Notes under the pieces: generated by a model
The model's database searches: none
Told to the model about the DNA's origin: nothing
What the model saw: only the letters and a program-made list of their open reading frames with translations
Part shown: one piece after another, positions 18,119 through 25,443 of the stretch
Layout of the letters: every line of letters starts with the position of its first letter
Numbering within the stretch: position 1 is the first letter of the stretch
Virus record (IMG/VR): IMGVR_UViG_3300008050_000203
Span: 1 to 29,213 of that record
DNA: 29,213 nt
Origin: a virus
Reading direction: 5' to 3' (one strand)
Program-made: the position numbers and the translations under genes

Positions 18119-19081
18119 CTAGTCAACGAATACATTTTCTGACGTGAGATTTTCAGCTGCAGTTTCTGCATTTACAATATCTGCGCTTGCAACAGGCGTT
18201 GCAATTCCAACAGCAGCACCGGTCACTGTTGTTACTTTTTGAGCGTCTAAACGCTGGACGGCATTTATCAAGCTGTCAATGGTTGCCTTCAATTGGTTAC
18301 CTAGAACAACTGGCTCTTGAGCATTCTCTGGATCAAAACCAACAGAAACTGAGTTTCCGCCAATATTAACATCACCTGCTGCAATTGCGTTTAATTGACC
18401 GCCGACCTCTGCAGTCATATCGCCATCAACTGCTAGTGCTATATCACCTTTGCATGTGATATTGATTTTTGCACCTTCTGTCTTACCAACAACAAGATTG
18501 ACCTCATTGGCTACCAGAATGTTGAGTGTTCCACCATTTTCGCTATTACCAACAACAACTGTGTAGTCACCCTCAACGACATCTTGCCTAATGCCAGCCG
18601 TGAGTGTAAGGACTTGATCCTCACCATCATCTGATATTTCTATTACAGATGTTTTCCCATCACGCTGTGCAACTCCGAGGCGCGCGTACGTCTTTCCAGC
18701 AACTTCATTCAAGTCTAGATATGCTCGTAGTTTACCATCTTTTACAAGTGTAATTGCACCTTCTGGCTTTGCACGCAATGTAATATACTCAGTTGAAACA
18801 ATAGCACCGGGCCCCTCGAGCTTATCTGTATCTGAGAAGAGATATTCCTTCACAAGCCTATCTGTTATTAGCTTCTTCTGCTCCTCAGTTAGAAATTTCA
18901 AATCATCCTGAATTGTGATTTCAAGTTCATTAGCAATATTTCTAATAAAATCAGCAGGCTGCGCTGCTCTAAGTAATGCTATAAAGCTAGAGGCTGTTAA
19001 GTGCTCTGCAACATTTCTTGGATTGAGCGACAACTCAATCCCTTCTTCACTAACAAGCAGGCCCTCTGCAAGAACAACCAT
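18119..19081 (-). CDS. Baseplate spike protein, gp5/VgrG C-terminal type (320 aa)
   Basis: This is a putative central spike or needle of the tail. Residues 140-255 are a run of short beta strands with Gly and Asp turns, for example I-T-C-K-G-D-I-A-L-A-V-D-G-D-M and A-I-A-A-G-D-V-N-I-G-G (about residues 205-245). This is the pattern of the triple-stranded beta-helix in gp5, gpV and VgrG proteins. It is followed by V-V-L-G-N-Q-L-K-A-T-I-D-S-L-I near residue 262, which resembles the tail end of phage baseplate assembly V proteins. The N-terminal 100 residues are helical and charged, and I see no OB fold or lysozyme domain. Lytic activity may instead come from the upstream 546-aa protein. The start is TAATG-coupled. 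Confidence 0.72.
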   Translation of the reverse strand: MVVLAEGLLVSEEGIELSLNPRNVAEHLTASSFIALLRAAQPADFIRNIANELEITIQDDLKFLTEEQKKLITDRLVKEYLFSDTDKLEGPGAIVSTEYITLRAKPEGAITLVKDGKLRAYLDLNEVAGKTYARLGVAQRDGKTSVIEISDDGEDQVLTLTAGIRQDVVEGDYTVVVGNSENGGTLNILVANEVNLVVGKTEGAKINITCKGDIALAVDGDMTAEVGGQLNAIAAGDVNIGGNSVSVGFDPENAQEPVVLGNQLKATIDSLINAVQRLDAQKVTTVTGAAVGIATPVASADIVNAETAAENLTSENVFVD

Positions 19082-20721
19082 TACATTAACCTCCCTTGTT
19101 TGTTTAGCGCCCGAATTTTGGCATATGTCAATTGGCTGTAAATATCGCTATACTCATCAATGAACTCTGCTGCAAAGTCAGCAATCCCTGCTGACTCAAC
19201 ATCATTATCATCCGATAGTTCTAGTAAATGTACACGCTTAATTGGTCTGCGAACTGTATTGTCAGTTTCACGTAGGAATGCACTCTCTGTTGTAAATTTC
19301 TGCCCCACTTGCTTTGGAGCTTTGCGCGCAGGAGGTCGTTCATTGCGGGCGCGAATAATACGCAAAAGAAAATACACACGCATAAACTTCAAAATGTCAA
19401 TATCTGTTAAAAGCTCCGGGGTGAATGTCTTCTTATAGCGCTCTTTATATAATTCGTGTGCAAGGTTCCAATGTGAATCAGCGCCGGTGTGGCCTTGCTC
19501 AACATCACGATCAAACTCAATACGCTCGTATAACAACTTAAGCTTCTCGCCCAGGGATTTAATATTTTTCCTAGATGGCAGTAAATAGCCATTAATGGCT
19601 GCAGACACCTGGAAGGCTTGTGCGGCGGTCCCCTCGTCGGTGGTGCCGTCGAAGACTTCTTTATAAAACTCTTTCCATTTTCTTTTAAATGGTGAGCGTG
19701 TATCCGAGATCTTCTCTGCCCCAAGCTCTGCTTCTCTTGCAAAGATTACTGGCATGAAAATTCGAGTTTCAAACGTATATGTTCCCCCAAGATGACCATT
19801 TACTGCATACTTTATACGATCAATTATTGTGCCGTCGCCAAGCGAGTCGTTATCAACTGCATTATCATGCGTCTCTTCGTATTGCGCACGTAATGTTCCT
19901 GGAGCGTCGGGACCTATCTTTTCAAACTCTGACCTGGCTTCTTCAAGTGTAAATGAATATTTCCTTGATGCAGCTGCAATTCTTCTTTTCTGCTTCTCAT
20001 TGTTCATCATTGTTGTCATCAGCGGTTTATATCCACCTTGACTGTTGGGGAAAAACTGAATTATTCCGACAGCTCCCTGAGGATTGAGGGCCCAAAAATT
20101 TGACCATGTTTTTGTATCAAGCTGACCTGTCTCGAGCCTAATAGTTGGCAGCATAACAGCAATATCATGGGCATTAAGGTTTGCAAAACGTTGCTGGAAT
20201 GCTGCAATATCGTCTGTGACTTTAACCTCACTGGGGATATTTACTTGCCCAAAAATCGTATCACTGTCGTTATTTAACGCCTTACACATTATCTCAGTCA
20301 TGTAGATAATTGTATTAACGTCATATGATGTTTGCGCAGATGAAAATGATGCATGCGAATCATAGCTATACGCAATTACAGGAGGAAGCTCAATGAGCTT
20401 CTTGTCTAATTTCATGAAACTATTAAGCGTCTTAAGCGTGCCGTGATCTGCTTTGCTATATTCAAAGACAGGAATGCAGACTGCCGTAACATCTCTGCGC
20501 TCAATTACATTTCGAGACAATTGCTGCATATCTCGAATTCCCTCAATAGGATAAACAACTACGTAATTAACACCTGCGCCAAGATATGCGAATGAGTTCT
20601 TTAGTGCAATTAATTGTTCTTCTGGTACATCAGTTGAAAGTAGAATTGGGATTCCATAGAATGTGTCAACACGAGTTCGCTTCCCACTGTGCCTACTGAT
20701 ACTATCATTAAAGAGCTTCAT
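19081..20721 (-). CDS. Putative baseplate hub transglycosylase (546 aa)
   Basis: The central part carries a lytic transglycosylase-like signature. R-L-E-T-G-Q (Glu197 the likely catalytic acid) is followed by N-P-Q-G-A-V-G-I-I-Q-F-F-P (residues 213-225), which matches the family pattern E-(S/T)-G followed by (G/A)-A-x-G-L-x-Q-(F/I)-x-P. The first 190 residues and the last 300 are of unknown family. The C-terminal half is helical and charged, with an Arg/Pro/Lys-rich patch near residue 465 (ARNERPPARKAPK). The gene lies immediately upstream of the spike gene, TAATG-coupled, which suits a tail lysin that opens peptidoglycan during injection. Its own start overlaps the previous gene by 14 bases without a well-placed Shine-Dalgarno. 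Confidence 0.68.
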   Translation of the reverse strand: MKLFNDSISRHSGKRTRVDTFYGIPILLSTDVPEEQLIALKNSFAYLGAGVNYVVVYPIEGIRDMQQLSRNVIERRDVTAVCIPVFEYSKADHGTLKTLNSFMKLDKKLIELPPVIAYSYDSHASFSSAQTSYDVNTIIYMTEIMCKALNNDSDTIFGQVNIPSEVKVTDDIAAFQQRFANLNAHDIAVMLPTIRLETGQLDTKTWSNFWALNPQGAVGIIQFFPNSQGGYKPLMTTMMNNEKQKRRIAAASRKYSFTLEEARSEFEKIGPDAPGTLRAQYEETHDNAVDNDSLGDGTIIDRIKYAVNGHLGGTYTFETRIFMPVIFAREAELGAEKISDTRSPFKRKWKEFYKEVFDGTTDEGTAAQAFQVSAAINGYLLPSRKNIKSLGEKLKLLYERIEFDRDVEQGHTGADSHWNLAHELYKERYKKTFTPELLTDIDILKFMRVYFLLRIIRARNERPPARKAPKQVGQKFTTESAFLRETDNTVRRPIKRVHLLELSDDNDVESAGIADFAAEFIDEYSDIYSQLTYAKIRALNKQGRLM

Positions 20722-21016
20722 CCTGCGGGTTTTCCTCGTCGTAGATATCTAAATCTTGTGCAAGACCATCTAGATCATCGTCATCATTTTCAGGCTGCAT
20801 TTTTTCAAGGATTCTAGCAATTGCCATTAATTGATCAACCGTCTTTGCACGAGCAGCGTACATCTTTGGAAGCTCTTTCATATATGCTGCAGCACTGCCA
20901 GGCTCAGAATCGATGCCTTGTTCAATGTAGCCAAGTACGACAGTTATTGATTCTCTATCTTCCTCAGCCTGCTTATAAGCCTGCTTAAGCAGTGCTTCAA
21001 CATCAAGTTCATTCAT
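20708..21016 (-). CDS. Small acidic helical protein (102 aa)
   Basis: The family is not recognised with confidence. The protein is helical, with a middle segment A-A-A-Y-M-K-E-L-P-K-M-Y-A-A-R-A-K-T-V-D, and it ends in a strongly acidic tail (residues 77-102: N-D-D-D-D-L-D-G and more). The helical spacing (Gly-x-x-Ser...Ala-x-x-Tyr...Asp-x-L) is weakly like small terminase subunits (gp16) of T4-related phages, but with no decisive motif I would not name it so. The start overlaps the sigma-factor stop as ATGA, and the stop lies inside the start region of the transglycosylase gene. The acidic tail could mediate binding to a basic partner, which is inference. Confidence 0.7.
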   Translation of the reverse strand: MNELDVEALLKQAYKQAEEDRESITVVLGYIEQGIDSEPGSAAAYMKELPKMYAARAKTVDQLMAIARILEKMQPENDDDDLDGLAQDLDIYDEENPQDEAL

Positions 21017-21717
21017 GGCGCTCTATAACCCTCTTCAAACCTTTTCAATGAATAAGTATAGCGTACCTTGAGTTTGCTGATTGCGTTCGTTATCTTTTTA
21101 GTCTCTAGTCCCGTTATCTCTCTAAGATATACATATACAGCTCTCTTACTGAGTATTTCAAGGCCATCAGCCTCTTTGAACAACTCAATTACAGCAGAGA
21201 TAACAATCTTATCATTCTCCTTTGCAGCTTCAGTAAGCCATCTTGTTTGCGCTTCAAATACAATAAATCTAACAAGCTCTGCCCGCTCAAACTCATCTTC
21301 ACTTGTTGCAATCTGGTTCGTACCTTCATTTGCCCTTGTCTTAATGACATCGTCATAACAGAGATTGCGTGATGAATCGCGTTGCTGGCGCCTATAGGCT
21401 GCAATGAAAAAGTTCTTGGTAATCTGATTGAAGTATGAAAATGCCTTGGTGCCGCGGGTTGGATCAAACCTTACAAGTGCCTTGTAGATGTGAACGAGAC
21501 ACTCTTGCTCTGCTTGCTCAATATCATGAATGGTTCTTCGAAACTTATACACATTGATGACATTTTCAATTAGCTTTGAAACAGCTGGATGAATTTCTTT
21601 TGTGTAAATTCTTTCACGCTCTGATGGATTTTCGCTTGTATTAAAGCGAACAATTGCAGCATCAACTTCTGGTCCAAAATATAATTTCTTTGTTGAATTC
21701 TTTTTACGCCTGCCCAT
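21013..21717 (-). CDS. Late transcription sigma factor, gp55-like (234 aa)
   Basis: This is a phage sigma-70-family factor that would redirect host RNA polymerase to late promoters. The region 2 core runs about residues 62-112: I-E-Q-A-E-Q-E-C-L-V-H-I-Y-K-A-L, F-D-P-T-R-G-T-K-A-F-S-Y-F-N-Q-I-T and N-F-F-I-A-A-Y-R-R. That order is typical of gp55-type sigma factors, including the FGPE start segment (14-17) and K-L-I-E-N-V-I-N. The C-terminus (about 185-225) has an HTH-like region 4 relic, R-E-I-T-G-L-E-T-K-K-I-T-N-A-I. The frame extends to 21768, but that would overlap the upstream gene by 65 bases. The ATG at 21717, 6 bases after GGGAG, fits better. The coupled gene order puts it in the same transcript as the baseplate genes. 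Confidence 0.85.
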   Translation of the reverse strand: MGRRKKNSTKKLYFGPEVDAAIVRFNTSENPSERERIYTKEIHPAVSKLIENVINVYKFRRTIHDIEQAEQECLVHIYKALVRFDPTRGTKAFSYFNQITKNFFIAAYRRQQRDSSRNLCYDDVIKTRANEGTNQIATSEDEFERAELVRFIVFEAQTRWLTEAAKENDKIVISAVIELFKEADGLEILSKRAVYVYLREITGLETKKITNAISKLKVRYTYSLKRFEEGYRAP

Positions 21718-22030
21718 CATCTTCTCCCATATTTGATGTAATATGCCCGCCATCAATGACAATTTCAAGAGACTCGCATGAACTAATTATTGTATGCTCA
21801 AGAAATCGCCATGTTGCAAACATAGCACGGAGCTTTGGCGTGTCAAAGAAAAGCTGTTGCTCATTTACTTCTTCAACAAATCTATTAAACTTCAAAATAT
21901 CAGCTGAAATATCGCCGACGACGCCTGAATAATTGTCAAGCTTGATGAGTGCTCTGTATAGCAGCACAGAGACAATTCCCAAACACGCAAGTGCTGCAAG
22001 TAAGGCGCCTCCTAAAATCCATGGCATCAT
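21704..22030 (-). CDS. Membrane-anchored small protein (108 aa)
   Basis: The family is not recognised. A strongly hydrophobic N-terminal helix (about residues 3-27: W-I-L-G-G-A-L-L-A-A-L-A-C-L-G-I-V-S-V-L-L-Y) is followed by a charged, probably helical domain of 80 residues. That arrangement suggests a single-pass inner-membrane anchor rather than a cleaved signal, as no cleavage motif is visible. Two ATGs are adjacent (22030 and 22027), and the first forms an ATGA overlap with the upstream stop. The tail overlaps the sigma gene's start by 14 bases. Possible roles such as lysis control or superinfection exclusion are only guesses. Confidence 0.75.
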   Translation of the reverse strand: MMPWILGGALLAALACLGIVSVLLYRALIKLDNYSGVVGDISADILKFNRFVEEVNEQQLFFDTPKLRAMFATWRFLEHTIISSCESLEIVIDGGHITSNMGEDDGQA

Positions 22031-22236
22031 GTTAAATCGTCAAAGGAATCATCATCTAGGTCGACATCACTTGATTCGTTTGCATCATCAATTAATTGCG
22101 GATACAGTTCACCATCAACAGCATTATAACGAACACTTCGCAAGTATTCAGATACGTCGGTTCCATTTAGCAGTGCGCTCTGCAGCGCTAAAACAAATTG
22201 TGCTGTCGCCTCTGACGATAGCTTTAAGTCAGTCAT
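22027..22236 (-). CDS. Small acidic protein (69 aa)
   Basis: The family is unknown. The sequence begins with a helical segment (about residues 7-36, A-T-A-Q-F-V-L-A-L-Q-S-A-L-L). It ends with an acidic stretch, D-V-D-L-D-D-D-S-F-D-D-L-T, whose alternating Asp/hydrophobic residues are faintly like the clamp-binding tails of T4 late-transcription proteins. The gene is ATGA-coupled at both ends, to the HAD phosphatase gene upstream and to the membrane-protein gene downstream. Being two genes ahead of a gp55-like sigma factor makes a transcription-accessory role thinkable, but the sequence alone does not show this. Confidence 0.65.
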   Translation of the reverse strand: MTDLKLSSEATAQFVLALQSALLNGTDVSEYLRSVRYNAVDGELYPQLIDDANESSDVDLDDDSFDDLT

Positions 22237-22583
22237 TCTTTAAGTCCTGGTAGAGAATCTAAATCTTCTGGGTTATCAAAACAAAAACCCTTATCATCAA
22301 TGTATATGTCAGCTGACACTTTCCCAAAAAAGATTGAATCATAGGGCACATCCCATTCATCCATTTGGGAAAGTGTCAGCTCTTTAATTGCTTCTGGAAT
22401 ATTCTTTACATTATCTTTTGTTCGGCCCATTCCTCGAGCCGTTTGTAGTTTTATTGTGTTCCCTTTATTATAAAGAGCCCGCATTCGCTCAATAACAGCC
22501 TCATTTGGCACAGAATTTTCATAATTGCTGTCCTTTGTAGCACAAACAACTCCATCAATGTCAAAACAATAGGTTTTAATCAT
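22233..22583 (-). CDS. HAD-superfamily phosphatase (116 aa)
   Basis: This small HAD hydrolase has all four motifs: D8-I-D10-G-V (nucleophile and acid/base Asp), T48-A-R-G, K88 (F-F-G-K) and D96-D97 (Y-I-D-D-K-G). Length and motifs resemble capsule-biosynthesis phosphatases of the EcbF/BcbF type, a minimal HAD without a large cap. It lies after the HldE-like kinase and the cupin, so a sugar phosphate is the likely substrate. By context it may stand in for GmhB, which removes a phosphate between the kinase and nucleotidyltransferase steps of heptose activation. GmhB itself is longer (about 190 aa), so this equivalence is inference. The gene is ATGA-coupled on both sides. Confidence 0.82.
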   Translation of the reverse strand: MIKTYCFDIDGVVCATKDSNYENSVPNEAVIERMRALYNKGNTIKLQTARGMGRTKDNVKNIPEAIKELTLSQMDEWDVPYDSIFFGKVSADIYIDDKGFCFDNPEDLDSLPGLKE

Positions 22584-23032
22584 AACGTAGTCCCCCGCAT
22601 TATGCGGTATGAGTCCTCATCAAAGTGTTCTGTGGAGAACTCGAATAGCTCCAGACCGCTGCGAGAGATGATCTGGTGCACAGTTCTGGGTGGAATTGGG
22701 ATGATTTCGCCCGCAAATAGCGGTATAACCTGCAAATCTAAAATTTCTTTTGCCCTCGACCACGTATCAGTGAACTCTGTTCCTTTGAGGCTATCGATGC
22801 GCAAACCCTTCGGGAAATGAACATCAAGTTGGCCCGGGGCAAATTGTCGAGAAATAAGAAGAAGGCCCTCACCGCCCTGGATGTAAAATGTCTCGTTCTT
22901 CTTCTCATGATAATGAAGAGAACACTTGGTGCCAGGACTAAATACAAGCTTTTTACCGCAGTAAAGAGACGAATTTGCCGCCCAAAGCTCATAGCCCCAC
23001 CCCTTTGCTACACGCACTGGTTCAAACGTCAT
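22580..23032 (-). CDS. Cupin sugar isomerase-like protein (150 aa)
   Basis: A single cupin barrel fills the protein. Cupin motif 1 is S-L-H40-Y-H42-E-K-K-N-E47-T-F-Y, motif 2 includes I-P-P-R-T-V-H119, and the C-terminus reads S-T-E-H-F-D-E-D-S-Y-R-I. These are metal-site His and Glu residues like those of type II mannose-6-phosphate isomerase-like and D-lyxose isomerase-like cupins. Such proteins often convert or bind sugar phosphates in nucleotide-sugar pathways. The frame is open to 23104, but that overlaps the kinase gene by 83 bases. The ATG at 23032, 6 bases after AAGGA and overlapping by only 11 bases, is preferred. The exact substrate is unknown. Confidence 0.85.
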   Translation of the reverse strand: MTFEPVRVAKGWGYELWAANSSLYCGKKLVFSPGTKCSLHYHEKKNETFYIQGGEGLLLISRQFAPGQLDVHFPKGLRIDSLKGTEFTDTWSRAKEILDLQVIPLFAGEIIPIPPRTVHQIISRSGLELFEFSTEHFDEDSYRIMRGTTL

Positions 23033-23873
23033 TTGATGTCCTTGGTAAGGCAACTGCCTTTGTTGCAGCAGCCTCAGCAATTCGAGCGGCCCATTTAAAA
23101 TCATCCTGAAATGTCAAAGCATACGCGAACACCGCTGTCACTACATCACCTGCTCCGACAACACTTCTTACTGGTCCAGCTGTTGTTTTTAGGCGCTCAG
23201 TTTCATTACCCAACTCAAATACTGCTAGGCCATCAGCTCCCATTGAAACAATTGCAACAGGGATGTCTTGTTTATTATCTAGAGCAGTCCACTCTGCAAA
23301 ATTTACTGTAATATACACATCAAAATCACGTGATAGAAAACCATCATAATCTTGAAAATTAGCTTTCTTGGTATCAATTACAATTTTTGCTGTTTCTGGA
23401 AGGCGGGTGGCAATCTCATCAATGAGCTCACGTGTAACAATTCCCTTTGCATAATCAGACACGATTACTACATCTGCTATATCAAGAATATTACATTTCT
23501 GCGCATTCATAGATTTCACTGACTGCAGAACAAGATTACTATCTTGCGGTGAGAATGACTTACCGGTGTCAACACGAAGAAGTGTTACGTCACCATTCAT
23601 ATAACGTGTCTTCAACAGCATCTTGTCGATTTCGCCGTCTATAAACATAACTGTTGGAGCTAGATATCGCAAGTGACTATTTACAGGGCCAATGAAACTT
23701 GTTGAGCAATGAAGCCTGCTAATTATTTTTGCAACGTTTGCAGCTCCGCCAGCCTGCTCTACAGTGTCATTGACATCAAGCAGTAGGCTCGGGGCTTCAG
23801 GGTTCACCCTGCTTACGTCACCGTAAATGTAGCGATCAACCATTGGATCACCGATAACAACAACATTAGGCAT
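23022..23873 (-). CDS. hldE: HldE N-terminal-type sugar kinase (pfkB family, 283 aa)
   Basis: This is a stand-alone counterpart of the kinase half of HldE/RfaE, which phosphorylates D-glycero-D-manno-heptose-7-phosphate at C1 in ADP-heptose synthesis. Supporting motifs are G-D-P-M-V-D-R-Y, R-V-N-P-E-A-P (residues 22-28), G-G-A-A-N-V-A (42-48), the LLRVD segment (98-102), D-Y-A-K-G (140-144) and V-G-A-G-D (239-243). The last is the pfkB ATP/anion-hole signature with its catalytic Asp. HldE kinase domains are usually about 320 residues, so this copy is compact. The frame is open to 24008, but starting at 23873 (MPNVVVIGD) overlaps the previous gene by only 8 bases. Related sugars are possible substrates. 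Confidence 0.85.
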   Translation of the reverse strand: MPNVVVIGDPMVDRYIYGDVSRVNPEAPSLLLDVNDTVEQAGGAANVAKIISRLHCSTSFIGPVNSHLRYLAPTVMFIDGEIDKMLLKTRYMNGDVTLLRVDTGKSFSPQDSNLVLQSVKSMNAQKCNILDIADVVIVSDYAKGIVTRELIDEIATRLPETAKIVIDTKKANFQDYDGFLSRDFDVYITVNFAEWTALDNKQDIPVAIVSMGADGLAVFELGNETERLKTTAGPVRSVVGAGDVVTAVFAYALTFQDDFKWAARIAEAAATKAVALPRTSNDV

Positions 23874-24378
23874 TAATACGCCCGCGAATTGCTGTTGAAC
23901 TAAATCCCTCGACTGTTGGAAAAATTGCGATTGACGCATATTCATGTCCAACAACATCTTCTGGTTTATAATCACCACCTTTAACGATGATATCAGGTTC
24001 AACAGCAAGAATAAGATTTAATGGTGTGTCTTCACTGAAGGGAATCGTTACAAGATATTTTACTGGGTTGGTCGCAATGTTTTCAATCATGAAACATCTT
24101 TCATCAATTGGCACAAAGGGCCGATCGCTACCTTTGTAGCGGCGCACACTGCTATCACTGTTTACACCAACAACTAATGCGCCATATGGGCCTGCAAGCG
24201 CCGCGGCATATTGAATAATCTTTACATGGCCAGGATGTAGAATATCAAAGCACCCATTTGTAAATACAACTCGTGATGGTAGAGGAATTCTGCGAAGTTG
24301 TACAATCTTTTGCTCCAGTGAATATCCTGTTCTTGGCTTAATAGCTGTAGCATAACTTTTCTTTACTCTACGATCCAT
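23866..24378 (-). CDS. hldE: HldE C-terminal-type nucleotidyltransferase (170 aa)
   Basis: This is a stand-alone counterpart of the nucleotidyltransferase half of HldE/RfaE, which joins AMP to heptose-1-phosphate. The motifs are almost textbook: V-F-T-N-G-C-F-D-I-L-H48-P-G-H51 (HxGH), G-V-N-S-D-S-S-V-R-R-Y-K-G (71-83), E-D-T-P (116-119), I-V-K-G-G-D-Y (131-137) and S-S-T-A-I-R-G-R-I (160-168). In E. coli the two halves are fused with the kinase first. Here they are separate, with this half upstream. The ATG at 24378 follows an AAGGGGGG Shine-Dalgarno, and the gene overlaps the methyltransferase gene by 16 bases. The nucleotide used (ATP or CTP) cannot be read from sequence. Confidence 0.9.
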   Translation of the reverse strand: MDRRVKKSYATAIKPRTGYSLEQKIVQLRRIPLPSRVVFTNGCFDILHPGHVKIIQYAAALAGPYGALVVGVNSDSSVRRYKGSDRPFVPIDERCFMIENIATNPVKYLVTIPFSEDTPLNLILAVEPDIIVKGGDYKPEDVVGHEYASIAIFPTVEGFSSTAIRGRINA

Positions 24379-24977
24379 GCGATTTGGCCCCCCTTTTCAT
24401 GGGCAGAGGCAAACAGTGGTTCGATACCAATCGCGTTGAAGTACTCCTGCACCAGCTCAGGCTTGCTTGCTCCCTCGCGGTGGTAGTCGTCAACCATGAC
24501 GATGACAGCACGAGGGAAGCGGCCAGTTACGACGGGCCAGATGGCTGTCAGCTCCTTGAGGTGGTGAATCGCAGCGGCTTGGCCCTCCAGGGGGTTGTAA
24601 TCGTAGGAATCGAGGTATACGAGGTCAGGAAGTGTGCCCTGGGCCGCGATTCTGTGCAGTTCTGCCACGGAATCCGCAGTAATTGCGGTTACGTATTTGG
24701 AATCGCACACCTTTCGGGCAAGCTCAGTAGCTGCCGGATCGATGTCAATTGTGATCACCTGGCCGCCCGTTTGGGCCACGAACCACTCCCAAACACGTGT
24801 AGACTGCCCGTCCCACGTCCAATTATCATACTGGCGCACGGTTCCTGTCTCGATGATGATATGACCAGTATCTCGCTCTTCTAACATAGCAGCAATGGCC
24901 TTACGAAACGTAGCAAATCTACGGCCTAAGCGCTTATCCATGAAAAACTTGTCATACTCTGCAAGAATGTTGGTCAT
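24363..24977 (-). CDS. Class I SAM-methyltransferase-like protein (204 aa)
   Basis: A Rossmann-type methyltransferase fold is likely. Motif I is I-I-E-T-G-T-V-R (residues 41-48), the acidic strand ends V-I-T-I-D-I-D (74-80), a Y-L-D-S-Y-D-Y (121-127) follows, and V-D-D-Y-H (162-166) resembles motifs of the Methyltransf_24 group. No acceptor specificity can be inferred. The start is well supported: GGAGG lies 4 bases ahead of ATG, after the longest non-coding gap in the region. The gene is at the start of the visible GC shift towards higher GC and shares that composition with the genes upstream. The pathway role (O-methylation of a sugar or glycan) is inference from the sugar-gene neighbours. 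Confidence 0.72.
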   Translation of the reverse strand: MTNILAEYDKFFMDKRLGRRFATFRKAIAAMLEERDTGHIIIETGTVRQYDNWTWDGQSTRVWEWFVAQTGGQVITIDIDPAATELARKVCDSKYVTAITADSVAELHRIAAQGTLPDLVYLDSYDYNPLEGQAAAIHHLKELTAIWPVVTGRFPRAVIVMVDDYHREGASKPELVQEYFNAIGIEPLFASAHEKGGQIAWIVE

Positions 24978-25024
24978 CCTGCCTCCAATATGTACATTGT
25001 ATCACGCAGTTAAGGGCGTGGAAC
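24978..25024 (-). promoter_or_regulatory. Short intergenic leader with possible extended -10
   Basis: This 47-base gap is the longest non-coding stretch between genes. On the minus strand, TGATACAAT (TACAAT at 25001-24996) resembles an extended -10 element, and a GGAGG ribosome site follows at 24986-24982. A 5-bp inverted repeat (CACGC and GCGTG, 25003-25020) overlaps the TG of this element. No good -35 hexamer is present 16-18 bases upstream, so a working promoter is uncertain. Confidence 0.28.
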
Positions 25025-25432
25025 CTATTTTGCGGCTGCAGCCAGAGCGCTGGACGACTGGACCTTGCCACCGCGACCGACATTCCAGAGGAGACCCACA
25101 TTCATGTCGTTACAGAGGTTGACCTCAGGCGTGTTGTCGCTGACACGATCTCCACCATTGGCGAAGTAGTCAGGCTTGAACCGCTTGATTGCGTCACAGG
25201 CAGTGTCATCAGAGTCGTCAAAGGCAACCACCTGTGAGACGCCGCGGATGGCCATCAGAATCTCCTTGCGCTCTTCAAACGGCATGAAAACGAAGCCCTT
25301 CTTGCGGAGCAGCCATGCGTCTGAATTGAGGGCGACAATCACCGGGCCCATCCGGTTCGCCTGCAGGATCATCCTCACATGCCCGATGTGAATTGGGTCG
25401 AAGCCTCCGGATACCATGATTCGCTCATTCAT
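25025..25432 (-). CDS. HxGH nucleotidyltransferase, second copy (135 aa)
   Basis: This is a second member of the cytidylyltransferase-like superfamily. It has S-G-G-F-D-P-I-H15-I-G-H18 (HxGH motif), V-A-L-N-S-D (33-38), F-M-P-F-E-E-R-K-E-I-L (49-59), A-N-G-G-D-R (91-96) and the closing V-Q-S-S-S (124-128). That order is like RfaE2 and TagD (glycerol-3-phosphate cytidylyltransferase), which activate sugar or polyol phosphates. It is shorter than the HldE-type enzyme, lacks the KGGDY form and has GC-rich codons, so it is not a recent duplicate. Its sugar may differ from that of the 170-aa enzyme. It lies in the GC-rich block, 11 bases after the previous stop. Confidence 0.85.
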   Translation of the reverse strand: MNERIMVSGGFDPIHIGHVRMILQANRMGPVIVALNSDAWLLRKKGFVFMPFEERKEILMAIRGVSQVVAFDDSDDTACDAIKRFKPDYFANGGDRVSDNTPEVNLCNDMNVGLLWNVGRGGKVQSSSALAAAAK

Positions 25433-25443
25433 CTCAACACTCT

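Noticed and set aside
21718-21768. N-terminal extension of the sigma factor
   Set aside because: It would overlap the preceding gene by 65 bases. The ATG at 21717 has a well-spaced GGGAG and fits the family start.
23033-23104. N-terminal extension of the cupin protein
   Set aside because: It overlaps the kinase gene by 83 bases, and the ATG at 23032 has a good ribosome site.
24384-24884. Plus-strand open frame (166 codons) opposite the methyltransferase gene
   Set aside because: It is a shadow of a gene with clear SAM-binding motifs, and the composition explains its length.
25003-25020. CACGC/GCGTG inverted repeat as a rho-independent terminator
   Set aside because: The stem is only five base pairs and no T-run follows on the minus strand. 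It is listed within the regulatory gap instead.
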